From: Saprospiraceae bacterium
Lineage (GTDB): Bacteria; Bacteroidota; Bacteroidia; Chitinophagales; Saprospiraceae
Reading direction: 5' to 3'
DNA: 64,000 nt
Assembly: GCA_021739645.1 (NCBI GenBank)
Contig: JAIPBL010000002.1
Span: 121,082-185,081 of the forward strand
This document shows, piece by piece, positions 27,419-35,967 of the stretch (its first letter is position 1; each line of letters begins with the position of its first letter). The notes under the pieces were generated by a model that was not told the origin of the DNA, ran no database searches, and worked only from the letters and a program-made list of their open reading frames with translations. A program made the position numbers and the translations under genes.

Positions 27419-30400
27419 CTACCCCAACAACTCCACCAATTCATCCCTAGAAAACGCTGCCCCATCCCCCGTGGCCAGTATCTCCCCCGCCAGCGCCGCC
27501 TTCTTCTCCTGCATTTTCAATATCTTCTCCTCGATGGTATCCTTGGCGATGAACTTCACCGCCACCACCTTCTCCGTTTGCCCGATGCGGTGCGCCCGGG
27601 CGATGGCCTGGTCCTCCACGAAGGGGTTCCACCACGGGTCGAGGACAAAGACATAGTCCGCCGCCGTGAGGTTCAGCCCTACCCCACCCGCTTTGGTCGT
27701 GATGAGGAACGCCTGCACCTTCGGGTCCGTGCTAAATTTGTCCACCGCCTGCTTCCGCTGCGCCTGCGACACCCTGCCCGTCAGCCAAGCATACTGGTGC
27801 CCCGCCTTCTCAAACTCCGCCCGAAACAACTGCAAATACTGCTCAAACGAGCTGAACATCAGCACCTTGTGCCCCGCCCGCCGGATGGTGTCGAAGTACT
27901 CTAGGATGTCGTTGAACTTACCAGAACCAGTTGGCAGTTCGACAGTTGGCAGTTGGCAGTCAGTCTGTGAGTCTGTGAGTCCAGTAGTCGAGTTCGTGGA
28001 AGCAGCCCCAGACTGCCCACTGCCAACTGTCGAACTGCCAACTAAAGCAGGGTGGTTTGCAATCTGCCGCAGCCGCATCAGCGCTGCCAGCACGGCGATG
28101 CGATTCTGCGGCTGGGCTGGGTCGAGGTTCAGGATTTGATTCCGCACGGCGGACTTCTCCTGCTCGTACAGCTTGCGCTGCGGCTCGGTCATTTCGGTAT
28201 AAAAAACCAATTCCGTGAGCGGCGGCAGTTCCGGGGCGACTTCTTCTTTCGTTCTTCGCAAAAGGTAGGGCTGCACGAGGCGGCGCAGCTCCGCTTTTTT
28301 CAACTCGTCCTCCTGTTTTTCGATGGGCTTGATGAAGTGCTTTTTGAAATACCCGAAACTGCCCAACATGCCGGGGTTCAGGAACTGCATCTGCGCCCAG
28401 AGGTCGGCCAGCGAGTTCTCGATAGGCGTGCCGCTGAGGCTGATTTTGTGCTTCGCAACGAGTTCGCCCACCGCTTTGAACACGGCGCTTTCCGGGTTCT
28501 TGATGTACTGGCTCTCGTCCAGCACCACGTACTCCCACTCGATTTTTTTCAAAAAAGCCATGTCCAAACGGGCGGTCTGGTAGGTCGTCAGCACGAGGTC
28601 GAAGCGGCTCAGGATGCGGACATCCTTGGTTCGGCCCGACCCGATGTGCTTGCAGATGGTAATGCCCGGAGCGAATTTTTTCACCTCCCGCTCCCAGTTG
28701 AAGACGAGGGAGGAAGGGAGGACGATGAGAGCTTTGAGGGGTATTAGGTATTGGGTATTGGGTATTGGTAATTCATTGGGGGTACCTTCAGTTTCTAATA
28801 CCGAATCCCCAATACCCAATACCGTTTTTGCATGGAGGAGGACGGCCAACGTTTGCAGCGTTTTCCCCAAACCCATGTCATCGGCAAGGCAAGCGCCGAG
28901 GTTTTCCCGGTAGTGGTTCGCCAGCCAACTTGCCCCTTCCAACTGGTAAGGGCGAAGGTCAGCCTTGAGCAACGCCGGCACTTCAAAAACAGGCTGGTCC
29001 TCAATTTCCAATTTCTCAATTTCCCAATTCCCCATTCCCTCCAAAAGCGGCCGCTGGCTTTTCGCCAACCGCAGCTCGTCCCCATCGAGCTGCCCCAAAT
29101 GCGCCAGCCCGTGGAAGCGGGCCATCCATTCCGCAGGGATAATAAAAAACGAGCCGTCGGGTAGTTCGTACCAGCGGTTTTCGGTGCGGATATGGTTGAT
29201 GAGCCTCGCAAACGGGAACTCGTACTCCCCCACCCTGACGGTGATACGTAGGTCGAACCAGTCGTTCACCAACTGTACATCCTGCGTCCATTCTGCCGAT
29301 CGCAGGCTTATTTTTTTGTCTTCGAAAACAGGCAGGTCCAGCGTGAAGCCCGCCTCGGCCAAGGCCGCTGCATTGCTCCGCAACCACTCAATCATTTGGT
29401 AAAAATGGTCGCCTTCCTGTTTCGTGCTTTCGTTATTTCGTTGCTGCCAAAGGCTGCCTTCCGTTTGCTCCAAATCAAAGTTGGCGAGCGTGTCGAGGTA
29501 GGCCTGTTCTGCTTCTGGTTGCCGTTTCACCTGCATCACCCGAATTTCACCAGCCTCATCGAAGTGCAGCGCCGTGCGCATCTGGCGTGGGTCGTTTTGG
29601 GAAAAATGGGTGCCAAGGTAGCGGAAGCTGACCGCCAGCAGCCACTCGTCTTTGAATAGGTGCTTGGTCAAAGTCAAATCACAGCCTTCGATTTTCCGGG
29701 TGCTCGTCACCTCAAAACCCTCCGCTTCTATCTCCGCCCTTTCCGCCGCTTTCAGGATGAACTTCTGAAAATATTCCTTCACCATGTGGTTCGGCACGGG
29801 CTGCTCGTCGCGCTGCATGAACGGCTTGAGCATGTTGCCGTTCAGGCCGGGCAGCGGGTACAGCACATCGCCGACGAGTATCCAGCCGGGGTGGTTGGTG
29901 AGCACGATGGGCTGCTTCCAGCGCACCAGCCAGCGTTCTTCGCCTGTGGTGAAGTTGAGACGATAAATGATTTTGTCCTTGGTCCTTCGGAAAATAAGGT
30001 GGGGGATGATTTCAGCGTCCGGATAGTGCACGAGCACGTCCTTCATCATCACTTTTTTGGCAGCCATGAAAGTGAGCGGCAGGCGGTGTTCCACCATTTT
30101 ACGAAGAAAAACATCCACCTGACGGTGAACGTAGCGGTCGGCCAACGGCTTGATATCGGGGTTTTGGAGGAGTTCGTCGAGGGGCTTCGGCTTGCCCTTT
30201 GGTGGGTTGAACTTGGCCTCCAACGCCCGCTCCGACAGGCTGTCGATGAGGTCAAACAATTGCGCCAGCAAAGGCGTCAGCTCAATGCCGTAGCTGCCGA
30301 TGGTGATGGGAGAAGCGGTTTGCAGCAGGAAGTTCAGTGTGCCGTCGGCGTCCGTCCCGACGATGTGCGCACCGGGGAGATACCAGCCGCCGGGCAGGTA

Positions 30401-30445
30401 GCGGCGCAGATCGAAGACAACGGTGGTAGCGGCGGGTTTGGGCAT
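27419..30445 (-). CDS. SNF2/Rad54-family helicase with two in-frame palindromic insertions
   Basis: 1008 residues. After a long N-terminal region of about 490 residues comes the helicase core. Seen are Walker A DMGLGKT (524-530), Walker B-type DESQ (643-646), SGTP motif III, LRQIANHP, VLMFSSFEQYL (motif IV), TTKAGGVGLNL (motif V) and QAIARAHRIGQ (motif VI). Bacterial SNF2 proteins move on double-stranded DNA using ATP. Two stretches lie in loops where relatives are shorter: residues about 541-568 between motifs I and Ia, and about 802-839 after NHPALVG. Each is encoded by an inverted repeat. All motifs remain in frame, so the protein is probably still active. Confidence 0.92.
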   Translation of the reverse strand: MPKPAATTVVFDLRRYLPGGWYLPGAHIVGTDADGTLNFLLQTASPITIGSYGIELTPLLAQLFDLIDSLSERALEAKFNPPKGKPKPLDELLQNPDIKPLADRYVHRQVDVFLRKMVEHRLPLTFMAAKKVMMKDVLVHYPDAEIIPHLIFRRTKDKIIYRLNFTTGEERWLVRWKQPIVLTNHPGWILVGDVLYPLPGLNGNMLKPFMQRDEQPVPNHMVKEYFQKFILKAAERAEIEAEGFEVTSTRKIEGCDLTLTKHLFKDEWLLAVSFRYLGTHFSQNDPRQMRTALHFDEAGEIRVMQVKRQPEAEQAYLDTLANFDLEQTEGSLWQQRNNESTKQEGDHFYQMIEWLRSNAAALAEAGFTLDLPVFEDKKISLRSAEWTQDVQLVNDWFDLRITVRVGEYEFPFARLINHIRTENRWYELPDGSFFIIPAEWMARFHGLAHLGQLDGDELRLAKSQRPLLEGMGNWEIEKLEIEDQPVFEVPALLKADLRPYQLEGASWLANHYRENLGACLADDMGLGKTLQTLAVLLHAKTVLGIGDSVLETEGTPNELPIPNTQYLIPLKALIVLPSSLVFNWEREVKKFAPGITICKHIGSGRTKDVRILSRFDLVLTTYQTARLDMAFLKKIEWEYVVLDESQYIKNPESAVFKAVGELVAKHKISLSGTPIENSLADLWAQMQFLNPGMLGSFGYFKKHFIKPIEKQEDELKKAELRRLVQPYLLRRTKEEVAPELPPLTELVFYTEMTEPQRKLYEQEKSAVRNQILNLDPAQPQNRIAVLAALMRLRQIANHPALVGSSTVGSGQSGAASTNSTTGLTDSQTDCQLPTVELPTGSGKFNDILEYFDTIRRAGHKVLMFSSFEQYLQLFRAEFEKAGHQYAWLTGRVSQAQRKQAVDKFSTDPKVQAFLITTKAGGVGLNLTAADYVFVLDPWWNPFVEDQAIARAHRIGQTEKVVAVKFIAKDTIEEKILKMQEKKAALAGEILATGDGAAFSRDELVELLG
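27929..28043. repeat. palindromic insertion 2 inside the helicase gene
   Basis: A perfect 25-base inverted repeat: arms at 27929-27953 and 28019-28043 with a 65-base centre. The arms are made of AGTTGGCAGT words. The element encodes about 38 residues rich in Ser, Thr and Gly between two conserved helicase motifs and keeps the frame. Confidence 0.9.
28747..28823. repeat. palindromic insertion 1 inside the helicase gene
   Basis: The left arm is built from GGTATTG words (28747-28773) and the right arm from CCCAATACC words (28797-28823). The arms pair over about 27 bases with a few mismatches. The element encodes about 27 residues (VLGIGDSVLETEGTPNELP and following) between helicase motifs I and Ia, in frame. 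Confidence 0.85.
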
Positions 30446-30472
30446 AGGTTTTTCGGCAAAGGTAGGGATTGG

Positions 30473-30505
30473 TTTCAGGTTTCAATGGGGTTTCGGGTTT
30501 CAGGG
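30473..30505. repeat. tandem GGTTTCA/GGGTTTC words upstream of the helicase gene
   Basis: A row of short related words (GGTTTCAGGTTTCA, GGGTTTCGGGTTTCAGGG) without an inverted partner. It lies in the intergenic region between the helicase (minus) and the lipoprotein gene at 30626 (plus). Confidence 0.45.
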
Positions 30506-30625
30506 ATTGTCCTACCGCAACTCAACCTTCTAAATTCATTTTGTCGCCACCCGACAAATTTATGGTGCATCGCATGTAAAAAATTTTCTATCTTGCACCA
30601 TTCTATAACCTAAATATTTTTAAAC

Positions 30626-31327
30626 ATGAAAACCACAATTTCACTCACTCACTCACTCACTCACTCACTCACTAAGCTAAGCCTATTGTTGGTAGTGGTC
30701 TTTTTGACATTTGCGAGTTGTCAAAAAGATGAAACAGCACTCGCAGAAGAACCTTCACCTACGGCCCTTCTGGCAAAGGGTGATGTCCCACCAGCAGCGC
30801 ACGAGCCTCGCTGCAATTGCGAATACCAGATTGTATCAGTCACAAATACCAACACTCCTCCAACGGGTTCTTCGTACACTGAGTTCTCTTACGATGTATT
30901 GACTCAAGAACAGTGTGTGAGTTACCTCACTTGTACACATTTTAAATACGTTGAAAACTGCGATTTCGACGGCTACGACCCATGTGCTGATTATTTTCCA
31001 AGCAATACGCCAAAACCTACAGCATGGCAACCCTTCAATTGCCAGCAAGTTTATTTCTCTAATTTTCACGTTACGGTCAACAATGTTTATTGGTGGCTTT
31101 CAGATTGCGGAGCACCTGGTGTTGATGGCCCTTATCCGCAAGGAGAAGTTGTAGTCAGGGTAAGGTGTAAAGAATCAAGTGAAATCACTGGATGCAACAC
31201 CGATTGGCATGTGAGTACCAGTATGCCGCTTCCATATAGAAACGGTACATTTCAGAGTAACTTGACCGAGCCACTTGTCGAGTTGGAAGGGTGTGGATGT
31301 ACGCCGGAGGTGACTATGTCGTATTGA
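30626..31327 (+). CDS. Cys-rich lipoprotein with a tetranucleotide tract in its signal peptide
   Basis: 233 residues. The signal region contains SLTHSLTHSLT, encoded by eight TCAC units, then a hydrophobic stretch and lipobox FASC. The mature part has about 14 Cys residues (CNCEY, CVSYLTC, CDFDGYDPC, CGCTPE) and many Tyr/Trp residues, so disulfide bonds in a small surface domain are likely. No family was recognised. DNA is more AT-rich than its neighbours. A change in TCAC copy number would shift the frame right after the start codon, so expression could be switched by slippage. That is an inference. Confidence 0.65.
   Translation: MKTTISLTHSLTHSLTKLSLLLVVVFLTFASCQKDETALAEEPSPTALLAKGDVPPAAHEPRCNCEYQIVSVTNTNTPPTGSSYTEFSYDVLTQEQCVSYLTCTHFKYVENCDFDGYDPCADYFPSNTPKPTAWQPFNCQQVYFSNFHVTVNNVYWWLSDCGAPGVDGPYPQGEVVVRVRCKESSEITGCNTDWHVSTSMPLPYRNGTFQSNLTEPLVELEGCGCTPEVTMSY
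30641..30672 (+). repeat. (TCAC)8 tetranucleotide tract in coding DNA
   Basis: Eight perfect TCAC units start 15 bases after the first base of the ATG of the lipoprotein gene. Gain or loss of one or two units breaks the frame; three units restores it. Confidence 0.95.
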
Positions 31328-31450
31328 TGTAATTTTTGCAACAATTTGGCACTAATTTGTGCTATTGAGCTATTGTAAAAACGGGGCATGAGATTCGTTT
31401 TTGCAATAGCTTTTTAATTCTATGCTAATAGATGCAAATGAAATAAAACA

Positions 31451-33757
31451 ATGAAGCTTTCTATAAAATTGACATTGCCAATTGTTGTTTTAATAATGTT
31501 CGTCCAGCATCAAAGCCCACTCTTGGCCCAGCCCCCCTCCTTTCAAGTTCAGATGGACTCATTGCCCACTGTTGCCATATACAACGACTTAGTCATCAAC
31601 GAACAGGATAAGATACTGATGCTGATGAACGAAGCCTTCCAACCAACTTTGTTTAGTTTATATGTCATCCCGGTCAGCGGCATCCCTGGGGCATCCGACG
31701 CTCTAAAGATTAAATATCCTGGACATAAAATAAGACGAACCATAAGTGTCAAATATGCAGGGGATAAACTTTTCATGTTCACTAATCAAACCATACAAGG
31801 CCCAGGCAGCAGGGAGGTGCTGTCGTGCATTGATTTAGTGACGGAACAAAACTGGTCTTTGAAAGTCAGCGATACCGAAAAATTTTATACGAGTGCGTTT
31901 GAGTTGGACGGCGCTGGAAATGGCATTTTAGCAAATGGGGTTTTGTTTGACCCTGCAAATCCTATCTACCCACAATCAAACGCCGTCGAACTTTTCAAGT
32001 TGGCCCCAAACGGCAGTACCATCTGGAAAAAGGGGCTGGCACTCACCAAAAATGGACAATCAATTGGCAACTTGGTCAGCATCCTGAAAGTCGGAACAAG
32101 CAGCACAAACGAGATATACTTATTGGGGCATTTTGCAACCATCATAGCTTCCAACAAAGGTCCGCAATTCATTGTCAAACTGGATGCCCAAGGTAATCCT
32201 GTAAAATGGAAGCTTTTCAAGGACGCTTATTTTTTCGATATGATAGTGGAAGATGACGGCATATACATTTGGGACAAAAACCCACACTGGTCAGAATACA
32301 CCTCAGCAGGGTTTGGAATTGATAAGTCGAGCTTGCGACTTGCAAAGTTGGACCACGACCTGAACCTCCTCTGGGGCAAAAACTATGATGCAGAAAATTT
32401 CGATTATTTTACAGCAAGCCTTGTGCAAACCGGCGCCAACAAACTGGCACTGGCGCATACTACTTTCGGCTCGTTCCCCGCCATCCTTTCCGAAATTGAC
32501 AACAACGGCAATATCCTATCCCAAAAAGGCTACCCCAACTACCAGCCCAATATCTTCGCCCTGGGCAACGGCTCATTGGTCTTGGCCTCGCCGTTCAACG
32601 CCAATTTTTCTCCCTTCACGCCCATTATCGCCAAGACGGACACCAATGGCGATATTGCGGGCTGCCCCACTTTCCCTACCTGCCTGAAAGTGGAAGACAC
32701 GGAGGTCGAGTTCGAGGATTTTGAAATCGAGGTGATTGACATCGCAGACCTTGAGACGCTGCCACCCATCGATATCACGCCCGTGACCGTCAATTTTCAC
32801 CCCTACTGCGACTACCCCCCCGCCCCTGTCCCCACCTTCACTTTCCCCGACACCCTCTGCACAGGAGAGTCTGCAATAAGTGTTAGCGAGGGAAATAAAT
32901 TGGCGCAGGCCCGTGAATGGCAACTGACTGGCCCCAGCACTGACTCCCTGCTGCTCGATTCCTTCGAGTTCAGCTACCGCTTCGACTTGCCCGGCGAGTA
33001 CCTCCTCCGCCAGTCCGTCTGGGTACTCGGCTGCCGAACGGACTACGAGCGCAGCATCACCGTACTGCCCGCGCTCACCGTTGACATTGCAGGGGACATC
33101 ATCATCTGCCCGGGGGAGGCCATGGAAATCATTGCGCAAGCCAACAGAACAGCCAGTTTTTTATGGGCAAACGGGCAAACGGCCCCTACCCTACCCATCG
33201 TCACCAGTGGCCAATATGCCGTGGTGGCTACTGACGGGCATTGCACTGCTTCCGACTCCATGAGCGTAACCGTGGTGGCCGACCTGCTCAACGGCAAACC
33301 TCCTTTCACCCTGCCCAGGGATACCACTACTTGCCTCCCTTTTGAGCTTGTCCCCCACAGTTCGTTCACCAGCCAGTTTTTCACAGAGCTAGACTCCACG
33401 CCCACCGGCAGTTTCCTGCTCGACGAATCCGGCAACTACCGCATTGGTATGGAAGCCTTCGGCTGCAAGTTCTGGGACGTTTTTAAGTACGAAGTTGACT
33501 GCCATGTTGATATTTACCTGCCCACCTCCTTTAGCCCAAATGGTGATGGCATCAACGACGTGTTCCAGCCTTTCGGCAACGATTTCGAAGTGCTGGAACT
33601 CACTGTTTTTGACCGTTGGGGCGGTTTGCGCTACAAGGGGAAAGCATGGGACGGGGGCAGTGCCGGGCAAGGCGTGTATGTATATTTGCTGCACTACCGC
33701 AATCTCAGGTCAGGTGAAACAGTAGCATTGAGTGGGGAGGTTGAATTGGTGAAATGA
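31451..33757 (+). CDS. T9SS-secreted protein, type B (gliding-type) sorting domain
   Basis: 768 residues with a signal peptide (about 1-26, ending LLAQ). The N-terminal 400 residues look like a beta-propeller (repeated strands such as LFMFTNQT, EIYLLGHFAT, GSLVLASPF). A short acidic linker and two Ig/PKD-like beta domains (about 460-655) follow. The last 85 residues are a type B T9SS sorting domain (CHU_C): VDIYLPTSFSPNGDGINDVFQ, LTVFDRWGGLRY, VYVYLLHYRN. Type B proteins are exported by T9SS with a PorP/SprF-like partner; one such partner gene lies nearby at 35968-36879. Ligand unknown. Confidence 0.88.
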   Translation: MKLSIKLTLPIVVLIMFVQHQSPLLAQPPSFQVQMDSLPTVAIYNDLVINEQDKILMLMNEAFQPTLFSLYVIPVSGIPGASDALKIKYPGHKIRRTISVKYAGDKLFMFTNQTIQGPGSREVLSCIDLVTEQNWSLKVSDTEKFYTSAFELDGAGNGILANGVLFDPANPIYPQSNAVELFKLAPNGSTIWKKGLALTKNGQSIGNLVSILKVGTSSTNEIYLLGHFATIIASNKGPQFIVKLDAQGNPVKWKLFKDAYFFDMIVEDDGIYIWDKNPHWSEYTSAGFGIDKSSLRLAKLDHDLNLLWGKNYDAENFDYFTASLVQTGANKLALAHTTFGSFPAILSEIDNNGNILSQKGYPNYQPNIFALGNGSLVLASPFNANFSPFTPIIAKTDTNGDIAGCPTFPTCLKVEDTEVEFEDFEIEVIDIADLETLPPIDITPVTVNFHPYCDYPPAPVPTFTFPDTLCTGESAISVSEGNKLAQAREWQLTGPSTDSLLLDSFEFSYRFDLPGEYLLRQSVWVLGCRTDYERSITVLPALTVDIAGDIIICPGEAMEIIAQANRTASFLWANGQTAPTLPIVTSGQYAVVATDGHCTASDSMSVTVVADLLNGKPPFTLPRDTTTCLPFELVPHSSFTSQFFTELDSTPTGSFLLDESGNYRIGMEAFGCKFWDVFKYEVDCHVDIYLPTSFSPNGDGINDVFQPFGNDFEVLELTVFDRWGGLRYKGKAWDGGSAGQGVYVYLLHYRNLRSGETVALSGEVELVK

Positions 33758-33783
33758 GCTGAGTAGAGCCACATCCTCCATCT

Positions 33784-33817
33784 AAAAAAAATGCCCAGCA
33801 ACCAATGTTGCCAGGCA
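33784..33817 (-). terminator. Rho-independent terminator after the OmpA gene
   Basis: On the minus strand TGCCTGGCAAC pairs with GTTGCTGGGCA (9 of 11 bases complementary), followed by eight T. It lies about 100 bases past the stop of 33914-35866. Confidence 0.65.
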
Positions 33818-33863
33818 CCACACGTTTGAAATACTCGATTTGGGTTGGGTTTATAGGTCTTGA

Positions 33864-33900
33864 TTATTGGGTTATTGGGTTATTCCCAATAACCCAATAA
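33864..33900. repeat. word-built stem-loop TTATTGGG x2 / CCCAATAA x2
   Basis: A perfect 16-base inverted repeat with a 5-base loop. Each arm is two tandem 8-base words. It lies between the OmpA gene and its terminator. Confidence 0.85.
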
Positions 33901-33913
33901 CTCAGTCACCCCG

Positions 33914-35866
33914 TCAATACCTCACGCCTTTTTCCTCCAAACGCGTTATCTTGATATCTGTCCGACGGTTCTGTTCGTGGGTAGCGTCGTCGCATTCCAC
34001 GCCGTTTTCGCACTCGTTCAAGAGCTGAGATTCGCCATAGCCCTTGGCCGTCAGGCGGCCCCGGCTGATGCCCTTCGAGACGATGTACTTCACGGCAGCA
34101 TTGGCCCGCTGCTGCGAGAGGCGCTCGTTGTAGCTGTCCGAGCCACGGGCGTCCGTGTGCGAACCCAACTCGATTTCGAGGGTCGGGTATTTTTTCATGA
34201 GTTCCACCACTCGGTCCAGCTCAACAGCGGCGTCCCGGCGGATATTTGATTTGTTAAAAGTATAATGGATGTTCTCCAATTTTATGACCGTTCCGACTTC
34301 CAGTTCCGTCGTTGGTGTCTCCAACATATCTGTTTCTGGGGCGAGGTACATGGCTATCGTTGCTGTACCTTCGGCGCAATTTACCTCACCCGTTTTCCAC
34401 AGTTTTGCGTGCTTCGCAAAGCCCGGTTTTTGGGCCAGCACCACGTAATCGCATTGGCAATCGAGCGGGAATGTAAAACTGCCGTTCGCGCTCGTTTGGT
34501 AGTCTTGCACATCGTTCGTGCATTTGTTCAGCACCTTCACCGTCGAGCCGGGTATCGGGATGTCGGTGGCACGGTTGCGCACCACCCCCGTGAAAGCGAT
34601 AGCCCTTGACGTCTCAATGGGTACCAAGTACTCCGGCTGCGCCAACATTTCGGTAGCTGTGGCCAACAGGCGCATCGGCATATAGCCAGCCTTGTTCACT
34701 TCCACGTAATAGTTTTCACCTGGCACCACAGGCACTTTTACCTCACAACTTGTAAAAGCCGGGGCTTTGTCTGTGATTTTTTCGGCGTAAAGCACCACGT
34801 ATTCCTGCTCCGTTTTGGGGGCCTGTTCCAGGGCGCTCCAGGTCGTTTCCTCGGCTGGCCGTATCTTCAGATTGGCATCAGCAATGCGGGTGCCCGTCAC
34901 TTTGTCCACCACGCAAACATTGGCCAACTGTGGGCGCACACCATTGAAATTCCAACGGTAAATGTCATCCTGTCCTTTTCCGCCGGGGCGGTTGGAAGTG
35001 AGGTAACCTTTGAGCTCCCGCTTGTCGGACGTGAAAGCGAAGTCGTCATAAACAGAGTTTATCGGCGCCGGCAGCGGCAGCAATTGGCTCGCCTCCACGC
35101 CGCCCATCAATACGGCGTAAACGTCCAAGCCGCCCATGCCCTTCCACCCATTGGAGGAGAAGTAAAGCGTATTGCTTGCCGTCAGAAAAGGGAAAATCTC
35201 GTCGCCCACCGAGTTGACATTTGGGCCAAGGTTGATGGGCAAGCCCCAGTCTTCACCGGCCTTTTTTGAAAGGTAAATATCCATGCCGCCATAGCCGCCT
35301 GGTCGGTTTGAGCTAAAATAAAGCAGGTTCCCGTCAGCCGACAAAGTGGGGTGACAGTTGGAAAAGTCGTCATCGTTGAACGTCAGTTCCTTGACATCCT
35401 CCCAGCTGCCCCGGTTCAGTTTCGCCGCGTATATCTTGAGGTCAATCAAGCCTTTTTGACTCTGCCCGTCCCGGTTGTTTCGGGAGAAAATCATGGTTTG
35501 GCCATCTGGCGTAAAAGTGGGCGCACCGTCGTGGTATTTGCCGTTGATGTCACCGCTGACCATGTCCGGCGAGAAAAAGCGGCCTTCGGCATCTTCCTTC
35601 GCAAAATACAGGTCAGAAAAACGCCCCGTGACCAAATCCTGGTCACAGACAAATACCCGCTTGCCGCCCCGTGCCGAGGTGAACATCACGCCGCTGCCGT
35701 AGGGCACTGCGCAGTAGTCGAGGTACTCGGTGTTGATGTCCGCCATGTTCTCAACGGTGTAAGTGCCTACTGGCGGTGCCTGCAAATTCACGTCAACCGC
35801 TCGCTGCGCACCCAGCCAACTGGCGGGCAGTAGCAGCGCAAAAAGTATTTTAGATGATATTTCCAT
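33914..35866 (-). CDS. PD40-repeat OmpA-family outer membrane protein
   Basis: 650 residues with a signal peptide (about 1-20). PD40/WD40-like propeller repeats come first (about 40-310, with motifs such as GAPTFTPDGQTMIFSRNN and CHPTLSADGNLLYFSSNRPG). Next is a carboxypeptidase-regulatory-like beta sandwich (about 425-510), then a C-terminal OmpA domain (about 535-650) with HTDARGSDSYNERLSQQRA and GYGESQ, which binds peptidoglycan. This architecture matches the OmpA-like partners found beside PorP/SprF genes in T9SS surface operons. It lies 101 bases downstream of the PorP/SprF-like gene and should anchor the complex to the cell wall. Confidence 0.9.
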   Translation of the reverse strand: MEISSKILFALLLPASWLGAQRAVDVNLQAPPVGTYTVENMADINTEYLDYCAVPYGSGVMFTSARGGKRVFVCDQDLVTGRFSDLYFAKEDAEGRFFSPDMVSGDINGKYHDGAPTFTPDGQTMIFSRNNRDGQSQKGLIDLKIYAAKLNRGSWEDVKELTFNDDDFSNCHPTLSADGNLLYFSSNRPGGYGGMDIYLSKKAGEDWGLPINLGPNVNSVGDEIFPFLTASNTLYFSSNGWKGMGGLDVYAVLMGGVEASQLLPLPAPINSVYDDFAFTSDKRELKGYLTSNRPGGKGQDDIYRWNFNGVRPQLANVCVVDKVTGTRIADANLKIRPAEETTWSALEQAPKTEQEYVVLYAEKITDKAPAFTSCEVKVPVVPGENYYVEVNKAGYMPMRLLATATEMLAQPEYLVPIETSRAIAFTGVVRNRATDIPIPGSTVKVLNKCTNDVQDYQTSANGSFTFPLDCQCDYVVLAQKPGFAKHAKLWKTGEVNCAEGTATIAMYLAPETDMLETPTTELEVGTVIKLENIHYTFNKSNIRRDAAVELDRVVELMKKYPTLEIELGSHTDARGSDSYNERLSQQRANAAVKYIVSKGISRGRLTAKGYGESQLLNECENGVECDDATHEQNRRTDIKITRLEEKGVRY

Positions 35867-35871
35867 TGTTG

Positions 35872-35962
35872 AATTGTTATATTGTTGGATTGCAATATTG
35901 TTGGGTTGCTTTCGTGATGTGTCATCACGAATAACAATTTAACAATATAACAATCCAACAAT
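35872..35962. repeat. word-built imperfect inverted repeat (ATTGTTGGATTG words)
   Basis: The left side carries tandem ATTGTTGGATTG-like words, the right side their complement (CAATCCAACAAT). The centre TTCGTGATG-TGTCATCACGAA is a second, small palindrome. It fills the gap between the OmpA and PorP/SprF genes. Confidence 0.6.
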
Positions 35963-35967
35963 TCTGT

